Positions 1 through 10,285 of a DNA stretch of 64,000 nucleotides are shown one piece after another. The notes under the pieces are model-generated. The model was not told where the DNA came from, searched no databases, and worked only from the letters and a program-made list of their open reading frames with translations. Made by a program: the position numbers and the translations under genes. Source of the DNA: Tetracladium setigerum (Eukaryota; Ascomycota; Leotiomycetes; Helotiales); NCBI GenBank assembly GCA_031472005.1, contig PZJY01000012.1, positions 806,001 to 870,000 of the forward strand, in the 5' to 3' direction. Positions within the stretch are counted from its first letter, which is position 1, and every line of letters begins with the position of its first letter.

Positions 1-1419
1 GTTAGGCCACATGTTGAGCTTCTCGCCAACAGAAGAGAATGCGTAGGTACTAGGAGGTGGTTTTGATGCAGCCAGTTCTGCAGCTTTCTTATCAGCAGCC
101 TCCTTTGCTTCCTTTGCTTCCCTTGCTTCCTTCGCTTCCTTCTCTGCTTTCTCCTTCGCCGCCGCAGCAGCAGCAGCTTTTTCTTTTGCTGCAAGAGCTA
201 TTCTCTCAGCTAATCTTGCTTTGGCCTCTGCCAATTCTTTAACGCGTTCTTCGGCCCTCTTCTTCGCATTCTCCTTTTCTTCTTCTTCCTTTTTCTTCTT
301 CTCTCGGTTGGCTCGTTCGCGGGCTTCCTTTTCTCGAAGCTCTTTCAAGCGTACTTCTAATTCCTCTCGCCTCTTCTTTTCTGCTTCTTTGGCCTTGCGC
401 TCCTCTTCCTTTCTCTTGGTCTCCTCCCTAGCCTTTTCCCATGCACTCTTTGCAGATGGATTTGGGGTACTGGGTTTTGGTGTCGGTCCTGGAGTGGGCG
501 TCGACCGTTGCCATGTGCTTGGCTTTGGTGGAGGGGCAGATTCAGCTTTCGGCGGCGGTGCCGTCTGTTGTGGTTCTGGGGGAGGAGGAGGGGGTCTTGT
601 GAATTCGGGTCTAGGCGGAGGTGGTGTGTATTGTGGTTCTGGTTTGGGAGGAGGTGCGGTGTATTGTGGTTCAGGTTTAGGAGGGGGTGCTGTGTATTGT
701 GGTTCGGGTTTAGGAGGAGGCGGGGGTGTCGTATATTCTCGCTCTGGAGGTGGTCTCGAGTACTGTGGTTCAGGAGATGGCCTCGAATAATGTGAATCTG
801 GAGCAGGGCCTCCAGATCGTTGGTTTTGTCCTGGTGTTGGACCTGGCGTTGGGCCAGACTGTGGAGGGGGAGGCGGGGCACCACCCGGATACCCATTTGT
901 GTATCCATTGGAATGTGAATGTGAATGGCCGCCTCCAGATTGTGCTCCAGTGAATGAACCACCACCCTGCCCATCAGCATTATATCCAGCGCCCCCGCTC
1001 GCAGAGGCTCCTGGCCCGCTGTCAAGTTGTGCCCTGCCAATTGCCCAAGCGCCCATACCAACTGCACACATCAATAAGATCACACCAGTTCCCCCCGACG
1101 TTTTTACGCCATTCCACCACGATTGAAAAGCTGGTTTCAATGCCGACCCAATAACTACCATGACAAGCGCAGTGGCAAAGCCGAGAGCGAAACTATTGGC
1201 GCTCGGTCGCATGGACGGTAGGTATAGAAATCCAGAGCCGGATGCGTGTGGAGGGATAATGAAAATATCATATTTTCCTGGAGGCAGTCCCGACGACCCG
1301 CCAGTTGATTTGGGTGCATGTCCATGAGGAGGTGGAGGCGGCGGTGGGGATTCATCTTGTCCGGTGAAGGCTGGCGTGTTGCACCAGATCAGATCGTTGT
1401 GTTCCAGCTCCAACGGTCC
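1..1419 (-). CDS. Membrane-anchored Pro-rich / coiled-coil protein, partial at both ends
   Basis: Reading leftwards from an apparent splice acceptor at 1420-1421, one open frame runs off the window edge. It holds, in order: an acidic/proline start (GPLELEHNDLIWCNTPAF), a short poly-Pro stretch, a conserved-looking segment (GLPPGKYDIFIIPP), two hydrophobic helices (ANSFALGFATALVMVVIGSA and GVILLMCAVGMGAWAIG), a Gly/His-rich linker, about ten Pro-rich repeats of the type KPEPQYTAPPP, a long Lys/Glu/Ala coiled coil, and YAFSSVGEKLNMWPN at the edge. I do not recognise a named family. The layout suggests an integral membrane anchor carrying a long flexible charged tail. The first exon upstream of 1419 could not be placed: an ATG at 1503-1505 runs into an in-frame TAG just at the acceptor. 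The C-terminus lies outside the window. Gly-rich frames on the plus strand are shadows of the Pro repeats. Confidence 0.7.
676..790 (-). repeat. Proline-rich tandem repeat coding region
   Basis: Within the partial membrane protein, units of about 36 bases encoding Pro-Glu-Pro-Gln-Tyr-(T/S)-x-Pro-Pro-Pro follow each other with small variations. They continue with less order down to about 550. Such repeats readily change copy number. Confidence 0.6.
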
Positions 1420-2166
1420 CTATTTACAATGGAAACAAGCTAACGCTTGGTTAGAAGATCGATTTGGTCGTCGTAAGGGTATCTCGCAGAGTCGTAGCAG
1501 GGGCATGAAGTCGTCAAAAAGCTACTGCGCGGTCAGCTGAAGCTCCTCGTCTTGAAGTAGTCCGAATGTCAACAAACCGGAGAAGAAGCAAATAAAAGAC
1601 AGAGAAATGAATTGGCGAGCTCGCAGACGGGATCAGAACTCCAAACTCCTCTCCGACAAGGTGAACAGAAGTCAAAGGAAATGCAGGTGAACAGGTAATA
1701 ATGCCGGGTTTGGTGGCCGTTTGCTTCGTCGATGGTGGTCGATTTTGAAAAGCTGGCAGCAAAGAAGCTTGAGTGTTTATTTCGTCGTTTGGCCGGGAAC
1801 GCTAAAAATACCGAATTTGACCCTTGTTCTTCCAACCTGCACGCCGATAAAGGGGAACGAACTGCCAGTCGTGCACTGTGCACTACCCTGGACGTCTGGA
1901 GAAGATGATAAAGGAACGATGAAGAATTGTTTGTTTCACAACAGCCGAAAGCTAATTAATCTTCAGCGTTTAATAATTGCGCGAGGATATTCAGAGGCAA
2001 TCAGAAAGTCCCAGCTAATTCTAACTCAGGTACTGTACCTAGCTAATCAATCACACCAAAACAAAACAGCTTGGGCTATTGGGCCTCGCGTCTTTTTTCC
2101 TCAATTTCCTCAATTCCCTCGTCGTCCCCACGCCTCTTCTTGCCCAACCAAAGCCAGCCGACAACC

Positions 2167-2186
2167 CAAAGCAAAGCAAAGCAAAG
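2167..2186. repeat. (CAAAG)4 microsatellite, first copy
   Basis: Four perfect CAAAG units. A second run of the same unit lies at 3496-3515 in the same intergenic stretch. Confidence 0.8.
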
Positions 2187-3495
2187 ACACACGAATGAGC
2201 AGCAAGAACAGGCCAACCTACACGCTGAGAGGCCGAATCAAATCCACAAACAGTCTTTTCAATTGACCAGCGAATCGCGGCAATTCAAAGCAGAACCGAG
2301 TAATAATAAAAACCAAAACAACCCACGAACCGCTGCTGAGCAACGACGCAAGAGAGGGAGAGATTTCGACAAATTAGAAGCACTCGAGCTTTCTATTTGC
2401 TTCTTCTGCTTCGTCTTGACTCTTGGGTCACACCGCCGCTGTCACGGCATGCCGGGGGACACGAGCGAGAGCTGCAACAAGGGGGGTTATCCGTTCAGTA
2501 CTCCTTTCCGGAGGTGGTGGGGGAGAGAACTCGAGGGTTTGTATGGATGAGAACCCCTGCCTTTATTTACACTCAGCGCTCGCTCCGTACCGCGTTCGCG
2601 CTCACTCTTCCTGCACTACCGACGTTTGTTGTTGCTGTTGCTGGGCCGACGGATGGAAGTGTGTGGAGAAGAAGCGAGCTGTTCGCAGGTGACGAAACCT
2701 GTGACGAAGCAGGGAGTGACCACATACAACACAGCACATGAATATCTGTGAGATGTGTGCAGCAGAGTTGCAGATTTTTTACTCAACGTGTCACCACTCA
2801 GCATGTATGTGGATACTGTAGGAGTATGTGGGCAATAATGGAGCTTTCCAGATATTACATAGCAACCAAATATGCTGCTGGAAAGTAAACAAAAGTCGAC
2901 TTTGGCAACCGAGAGTGGGTGGGTGGATGGGTGAGATGGAAGAAGTTCTTCATTTGGGTCACGAGCCATAGTCTCGTGGATTAATACTGTAATACCACAC
3001 AGTCACCCGCCCAGAATACCTTATACTCTGCTCATCCCTCCTTAGCAAAGTAAGTACTTCTTACCTGTATGTGCAGTAGTAGTACAATTCTCGAAAGTCA
3101 AAGAGTTCAATGCACTATAGTAATTCCCATCAGTGCGGTATGTAAGTAAGTAGCATATACGGAGGTACAGAGGTAGATTCTCATTCTACATTACCTACTT
3201 ATTATGCACATATATATATGTATATATATTTTCCTCTTCAAATATGGCCAAAATCGATTACTTGTCTTTCAATACAAATTAATCACCGATTGAATACCGG
3301 CTTCTATTATTACCTATGCCTAATGCCCCTCCCTCTCTCTCTCATGCTTATTACAATGGTGTACAATCCAAACAAAAGCTCAATAACCTCTCGCTGAAAC
3401 GAACGAGTAATTCCAAGCAGAAAAAAAAGTCACCGCCATGTACTGTACTGATCGCTGATGACGCCCAAACCCCGCAATGCCAAATCTACAAATCG

Positions 3496-3515
3496 CAAAG
3501 CAAAGCAAAGCAAAA
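3496..3515. repeat. (CAAAG)n microsatellite, second copy
   Basis: Three perfect CAAAG units followed by CAAAAG, in the same orientation as the run at 2167-2186. Confidence 0.8.
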
Positions 3516-3591
3516 GGCTCTCATCATCGGCTATCCTTCCTAATCATCAGTGAGATCCGTGATAATGATGATGACGATGATAACCACCGAC

Positions 3592-4690
3592 TCAATTTAT
3601 CTTGCCAATCCTTTTCTTAGCCACTTCCACCTTCTTCGCAACGCGATCCGCATTCTCATCGACATGCTTCAGTAGCTCATTCTGATAATCCAATTCCCCT
3701 TGGATAGCCATACCCATTTCTCTTTGTCTCCTGACCAGCTTCCCCAATTCCTCAACGTCCATATCTTGATCTTCCATTAATTGTCGTTGTAATTGCAGCA
3801 CCCCTTCGTTATCCAACTGCCTCGTTTTATCCGTCTCCGGCACAGGCGCACCCAAGACCCTTCCACCAGGCCTCGAAACATTCGGGCCAAACAACGCATT
3901 TTTATCCTGCTGCGTCGCTACACCCCCCGCCTGCTCAGCACCGCTCTGCGTCTTCACAGCCAGACTAATAGCCAATTTCTCCAGCCCATCTCGCTCGACC
4001 TTCGCACTCCCCAATAAATCCCTTCTCCTTCTCACCTCCCCATGTCCCAACTTTGCACTACTCCTTCCCTCCGTCGCAGCCTTCAAACCCTCCTCCAAAT
4101 TCCCAATCAGCCCCGTCGCCTTCACCAAACACCTCTTCGCATTGGCCCCGGCCTCATGCTGCGCCTGCACACTCGTAGCACCATCCCTCCTCCCGAGGAA
4201 CAATCTCGCATCATGCAACTGCCCCTTCATCTCCCTATGCAAATCCAGCCAAACCTGGGGATCACTCGCTACCATTCCCGCCCCCCCAATCCCCCGCTGA
4301 TGCGCCGCAACCAGTTCGCTCCGCGCACTCCCCGCAGTCCCATTCGAACTCGGCAGGTTCAGGAAGCTACGCCATATGCTTGTTTCGCGCCAGCGACGGT
4401 CGGGATTTTCGGCGATCGCTTGCAGGTATGTTTCTAGACCCGCTCGGCGGGACTCGGTGAGTTCGGGGGAGGAGGCAGTCGATTTGAACCATGATTTTGA
4501 GGGAGAGGAGCAGGTGGGGGAGAAGAGATGGCGTTGGTGAGGGAGGTGTGGAGGGTTGCGAAGTCAGAGTAGCGTTTTTGAACGACAAAGGTACGGAGAG
4601 GGAGGCGGAGGGTGATGTTGTAGAGGGTATAGGGTTTAGGATCTGTCGAGAGAATGGTAGATGGGATGGTGATTTCGAGGGGGGTGCCAT
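3592..4690 (-). CDS. vam7: Vam7-type PX-domain Qc-SNARE (two apparent 1-base deletions)
   Basis: Vacuolar SNARE: the PX domain binds PI3P on vacuole and endosome membranes, and the C-terminal SNARE helix joins the complex that drives homotypic vacuole fusion. The N-terminal half shows the PX hallmark VVQKRYSDFATLH, then KSWFKS and ESRRAGLETYLQAIAENPD; the C-terminal 70 residues form a SNARE coiled coil (RRQREMGMAIQGELDYQNEL) with no membrane anchor, as in Vam7. The parts lie in three frames. The ATG at 4690 reads into the PX frame only if one base is added in the C6 run at 4679-4684, and the PX frame joins the SNARE frame only if one is added near 4501-4503. With both, the length is 366 residues. 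No other in-frame ATG precedes the PX domain, because a TAA lies just upstream. Family is sure; the breaks are probably sequence errors. Confidence 0.87.
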
Positions 4691-5488
4691 AGTCGGCGGT
4701 TGTTTATTATTAGGTAGGAGCTGGCTTGTTGATAATATCCAGATCGATATCGATAGTCAGAGAGTGAGGATGAATCTGTGAGCAGAGGTAGTTTACTGCC
4801 TAGGTAGGTAGGAGATTTGGATTGTATGAGGAAGAAGAAGAAGAAGGTGAAGTTTGATGATTGGGATTTGGGATTGGATTGGGAGTGAACTGGTGATGAC
4901 GGGGTCCTATGCAACGCAGCTCACCTGCATTCATGCCGAAAAGGGATCAAGCGGCTCTTGGCAGGATGGGCCGTGCAGGTTGTCAATGATGGAAGAGAAG
5001 AAGAAGGCAACGCAACGCCACCAAAACCTGGCATTGGCGGCGTTGGTGGGGGTTGGCCGGCGGTTGTCTTTGCCGCTAGAAATAACATTAACTTTGGAGG
5101 GAAATTATGAAATAATATCGGGCAAAAGGAGTTGGACAATTTTAGATTATGTTGTGATCAAGTTCAGCACATAAAAGGTCATTTGGAAGAGGATAAAGTA
5201 GGTAGGTAGGTCTCGAGTGAGTAATAACAAGTAACAGCCAATTTTATTAGGGAAATCGTGACGCTCATTGCACTGACATACTTGCTAAGCTAAGCATGCA
5301 ATGACTGGTACGTGAAATTCATCTCGCATCCTGAAGAATCAGTGTTTCGTCTGTCTTCTTTCCCTCTGCATGCTCCAGACCGAAAGGAAAACCACATGTA
5401 GTAGCAAGCCTCTCTTTGCGCCATGCAGAGCATCCATCCGTCCATCCATTCATCAAAATGTAACCGCAGTAAAATGGGGGGGAATTGT
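4691..5488. other. Intergenic, 0.8 kb
   Basis: Promoter side of the Vam7 gene and 3' side of the EB1 gene. It contains (AAG)n near 4840 and GTAGGTAGGTAG-type runs near 4800 and 5200. No gene seen. Confidence 0.6.
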
Positions 5489-6446
5489 CTAAAATGTCTC
5501 TTGGTCATCAGCGCCATTCTCCTCGGCCGGGATCTCAAAGCCATCCTCCGTCGAGTACAAAATCGTCTGGATGTGCTTGATGAGGCCATCCTCCTGCTTC
5601 TCGATCTCCGGGTCCTCCTCACAGGCCTGTTGAACCAATAACTCGATATCGCGGAGCTTGCTGAAATAGAAATCTCGCTCGCGCTCTAACCCTGTGACTG
5701 TCTCCTTTAGAGTGTTGTTCTCTGCCGTCAAGGCCGCAGCTGTGGCACCACCTCCGATTGCACCGCCAATCTTCGCACGCCCGCCTGTGGTTGTCGGTGT
5801 GGTTCCTCCTCGTCGTGCGGTACCAGCAGATGCTCGTGGAGCGGGAGCCGATGCAGCAGGAGGGGCGCCGGAAGCACGTCGACGCGCTACGGCATCGTAA
5901 TCCCCTCCTGGGAAGTATTGGTCCCAATACCTCTTGCTCCACTGGAGGAATTCGAGGTTGTCTTGCATCTTACACTTAATCAATTGCTCGACATTGACGG
6001 GGCGATCGATGCCATGGCGGGTGAAGCATGCTGTTGGAAGCGAAGATTAGCATATGATAGACACTTGTGTGGGCCGGGCCGGGAGCGAGCGTACATTGGA
6101 GGACCTTGAAGTTCTGCAGATATGCGTATTCGGTATTGACGTTAAACTTGACCCTGGACATGGGCACATCGAGGTAGATGCTGTCAAAGACCTGGCAGAG
6201 AGCGGCACTGGAGGCGCAGAAGTTGTTAGCAAATACTGACGGATAGCCAGGGGTATTCAAGGAGGGGCAGAGTGCGGGGAGAGAGGAAATCTCCTTACCC
6301 AGTTCCACATTGCTCGACCTTTGTAATGTTTAGTTGGAGGAGGCTGTTGAGCCATTGAACGAGCTCTTGTCTGCAGAGCGTATGTTAGAATACAAGGGCG
6401 AAGACGAGGTTGTTGACATGAGGGCAGCCCACCTAGATTCTCCCAT
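5489..6446 (-). CDS. mal3: EB1/Mal3 microtubule plus-end binding protein
   Basis: Tracks growing microtubule plus ends and recruits other tip proteins. Four exons: 6446-6433, 6370-6299, 6207-6095 and 6030-5489, all with GT..AG borders, giving 246 residues with no frame problem. The first exon is only 14 nt (MGESR). The CH domain follows (ELVQWLNSLLQLNITKVEQC, then VFDSIYLDVPMSRVKFNVNT and KMQDNLEFLQWSKRYWD), then an Ala/Gly/Thr-rich basic linker (about 120-165), then the EB1 dimerisation coiled coil with its ERDFYFSKLRDIE signature. The acidic C-terminus ends in ETF, close to the EEY/F tail that binds CAP-Gly proteins. Dynactin p62, another microtubule-motor gene, lies elsewhere in the window but is not linked to it. 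Confidence 0.95.
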
Positions 6447-6990
6447 CTTGGATATGCAGTCGCCAGAGAGTGGAATTTAGATATCTGTATCGTGGTTTAC
6501 CGGTGACGGCTACGTTTTTGAGGGTTGAATGAGAAGAAGAAGAGAATTCTGTGTTTGTTTGGTTGGTGGGTTGTTTGTTTGTTTCCCGTTGTCTTAAGAA
6601 ATTGAAAGTCGCCCGCGCTCGCTGGGATGATGGTTTAATCACGAAGGCAACAGAAAAGTGACAGGGGTTGAGGAACCTTCGTAGCCTTGGCAAACAAGCG
6701 AACAAGCGAGCAATAAATTCTACGAGCTTCTTCTCTGCTTCAAATCACCGTGCCTGAGACCAGGCATCCGAATTATAATAGGCAACAATCAAGGAAGTTC
6801 TTTTCATCTCTTGTGTCATATGTGCAAGTCGAATGTTTCAAGAAATACGAATTCTGGATTTCACTACGTCTATTCACAATGCCAATCAGGCATCTCATTT
6901 CCCCTACGCAATTATGTACAAGAAAATTTGCCAGGTATCCCAAGAGCTAAAACTAGTCCAGAAAAACTAAGAATCCATATCCCTCCTTCC
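6447..6990. other. Intergenic, 0.54 kb
   Basis: Region 5' of EB1 and 3' of the GH55 gene. I see no gene. Confidence 0.6.
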
Positions 6991-9900
6991 TTACTTGCAC
7001 TTAGTGGTAGGAGTAGAATCTTGCAGCTCAAAGAGAGCAATAGCCGCACAGAAGTTGTTGCGATTATCCTTGTCCAATGCGGCGCTCTGTCCCTCGACTG
7101 TCACTTGATTGACAGCAGCCTTGGTCGACAGACCATAAAGATGGACCTTTCCTGAGTTCTTGATATCGACCATGTTATCTGGAAGCATGTATGTTAGTTT
7201 GTGTCATTGTGTCTGGTGTCAGGCAAAACAAAATGAAAAGGGTGTGACTTACCTTGACAGTTCTGGAGCGGCACACACTTCTGGTCATAGTTCTCAAAGA
7301 ACGAGTACAACCCAGCTCCAAAGATGAAGATATCTTCTGAATCGAGGATACGGACACCCCAAGCCTTATTATTTGTTGCGCCACCGTTGAATACAGGATC
7401 AGCAAAGGCGACTTGCGAGGTGAAAGGGGTCGTAGCATCCGGGTTGCTTTGGTAGTACGGAGTTTCAGTCTGAATGAGGGCCATGTAGACGTTTGATGCA
7501 TTCGTAACTTGGTAGTTGTAGAGAACGTTGTGCTCGGATGCGGTGCCCCACATCCAGACTGGTCCTTCCTCTGAAGTGATAAGAACACCTTTGGCAGAGT
7601 TAGCAGTGATCTTCAAGCAGGAGCTAGACTAGACTCTAGAGAATGAACGATAAAAGAGCAATAACAGTACATACCTCTGCCGTTGTAAAGATTGATCTGG
7701 TTAAAGTCGGGACGGTCCAGTTCGTGATCAGCAACCCAGAACCAGCAGTTTTCTACATAGACTGCTCCTTGAGTGGTGACGTGAAAGAGAAGGAAAGCTG
7801 CTACACAGGCAGGGTTTGGAGGTGCAGTGACTGATGGGTTCTTGGCGCAAATATCGGACTATTTTGAAAAGGGACAGTCAAAACTCCATGCAAAGATGAT
7901 GAGCATGGGGGATTTCTCCACATACCTGTAGTTGGGTACCAGCGGAGCCTCCAATGCGGAAATGAACATCCCACATGCCGTTCGAACCTTGTGAACTCTG
8001 TCCAATATTCCATTCCATGAGTATTGCACCTGGTTGTGGGCCACTGTAAAGAAAGACATATTAGAATATTGCTCCTGGCGCGTTGGGGCTTTCCTTACAT
8101 GGTCTCGATCATAATGTCAGATATCTCCACAGAGCCAGACTCTCCAGGCTGGCCGATTTGTAGGACAGGCTTGGGATTGTTTTGGTCCTTCCATGTGCTG
8201 GAACCTCCAGCCATGATAAGAGCCCAGATTTCTCCAACAATTCGAATGTTCTTGGGAACCTTGACGGTTTGCGTGACCACGTCTGCAAGAATTATCAGTC
8301 AAATTGTAGTGTGTGGACAGTGGAGGAAAGTACTTACATGCACCATGAGGGAAGAACACAATCTCGGAAGGTCCAACAGAGTCGAATAGTGCTTGAATGG
8401 CGGCAGTGTCATCGGTAACACCATCACCCTTTGCACCAGCACTCTTAACACTCTTGAAAGCGGAAAGTGGCTCATTCTCGTACTGTGGCTTTGATCGAGT
8501 AAAGACGTTGCCGGCGGAGTTCAGAAGAGATGCGGGCTTGGTGACTGTAGAGCTCGAACCCTGGACGGCTTTACCAGCATTGACAGCCTTATACTCCCGA
8601 CCTTGAATCCAAGATGCTACTTTGGAGTTTCCTGCAAGTAGAGTAGCTTTGCTTTCAGCATGCTGAACGGCGATTGGAACGTTCGCGGTGAAGTCTACGT
8701 TGTCGATAATCAAACTGCCATTCGTGGAAGATTGATTCGGCGAGTATGCGGTGAGAATACCGATTGGGGTGTTTGAGATCTTGCTATCGACAAGGAGAAC
8801 GGACTATTTAAAATCGATGTTAGCCTGCTGCTGATGAAACAACGTTGCTGACCTGTGTTCGCAGAGAAATTAATGCCCAAGGAAAGGTGTACTTACTCCG
8901 ACAGTCTGAGTCGCCCCACCGTTGGCCATATCCAAACTTTGTGGATGTTAGCATAAGCGGATCTTGCTTGGAAGAGATAGGCGGATATTACTTACCCAAC
9001 GCCACAGTTGTTGATAGTAACACCTGCAAGGGTCCAGGCCCAGTTCCAGTTCATGAAGATAGCAGTTCGGCACTAGAAGAATTAGATGGTTCATAAATCT
9101 TCGGGTTTCTCAAAACACTTACATTGTTGAATACTAAGTTTCGGGTGGTGAATTGTTGGCTACCGAAGAAGGCACCATATCCACCTCCATTGAAAGTCAA
9201 ATCGGTCATGAAACCACCTTGAAAGGCCAAGTTAGTGAAGGGCTTTGAAATCGAGGAGCCAGGAATTATAACTTACCACTTCCATTATCCATGAAAATTC
9301 CCTTTTGCTCGTTCGCATTTCCACCATCGGTGCGCATGTTGAACTGAAAGAAGGGGTATTGTGTTAGAGAATTTGCTGAGCAGCTACAAAGAAAGCCACT
9401 GGCTTGAGTTCAGGAACTACTTACCACGATATTTTGAAGACTAGTAGCTTGAGCAACTGCCGGTCAATTGATTAGCATTTATCGAACAATTTCAGGCCAG
9501 GAGGCTTCTTACCTTGCCAATGAATACCTGCACCAACATTGACAGGCATTGCAGTGAGATCGATGACAAAGTTTCGGATTTGTCTGAAGAAGTTGTTCTG
9601 AATTTGCTGTTAGTCTTCTCTCATCGCCCACCAGATAATCAGAAGGGACAAACCTGGTTTGTGTACCAATTGGCACCAGTATCTGTGTAGGGATCTGCAT
9701 CAATGACGGCCATTCCTTGGAAATTGGCGGTCGCCTTCAGAGTTGGAGGACTGATGGCATCTCCGATGAATTGGGTGTAGTAGTACTGGATGATGGGCTG
9801 CGAAACCAGATCTGAGAGATGTTATATTAGCACGTGCTCATGAGAAGCTGGTGCTTGAGCAGGGAGAGAAGGGCGAAACGAGGACATACAGGTTCCTGGA

Positions 9901-10285
9901 GGGAAGTAAACAAGAGCCGGGGTGACAGTCGTAGAGTCGCATCCCAAGCCACATCGATTGCCTTGCGAAACAGCCGCATTGATGGCAACAGTATCATCCG
10001 TAACGCCTGCGAGATATGTTAGAAGCCATAAAATGGAGATCAAAAATGGAGAGAAGGCTCACCATCTCCCTTTGCACCGAAGTCTCGAACATTACGGAAC
10101 ACTTGATGAGAAGAAGATCCATAAGCAGCAACGCCTTGTCTGGCGATTGACGCGAGCCAGTACGAGCCGGCCGCAACCTCGATCTCTGCGGGTTGGGAAA
10201 CCGGTGCTGCAGCGGGAGCTCCAACAACGGAGTGGGTGAAGAGTTGTAGTACGCCCAAAAGGACGATAACGAAGAAGGATGTCAT
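6991..10285 (-). CDS. Secreted GH55 beta-1,3-glucanase, about 15 exons
   Basis: Glycoside hydrolase family 55 enzyme, which cleaves beta-1,3-glucan of fungal or plant walls outside the cell. The start ATG at 10285 opens a signal peptide (FFVIVLLGVLQLF ... VVGA). GH55 enzymes carry two pectate-lyase-like beta-helices, and both entry motifs are visible: RDFGAKGDG/VTDDTVAINAA across the first intron, and SAGAKGDGVTDDTAAIQAL in the middle exon. Further hallmark segments are FPPGT, FVIDLTAMP, GVTINNCGVG and WVADHELDRPDFNQINLYNG. The gene is cut by about 14 short introns, including a 32-nt exon (9456-9425) and one near 41 nt. Stop at 6991. Exo- versus endo-activity cannot be told from sequence. I did not check every splice phase. 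Confidence 0.88.

Larger units (their letters stand above)
1420..3591. other. Intergenic, 2.2 kb
   Basis: Upstream side of the partial membrane gene and downstream side of the Vam7 gene. It contains AT-rich tracts (TATATATATGTATATATATT near 3209-3230), CAAAG repeats and short frames in all directions with no family resemblance. The missing first exon of the left-hand gene probably lies in 1420-1760. I see no further gene that I can support. Confidence 0.5.

Noticed and set aside
221..790. Gly- and Ser-rich plus-strand frame over the left-end gene
   Set aside because: It is the complement of Pro-repeat and Lys/Glu coding DNA on the minus strand.
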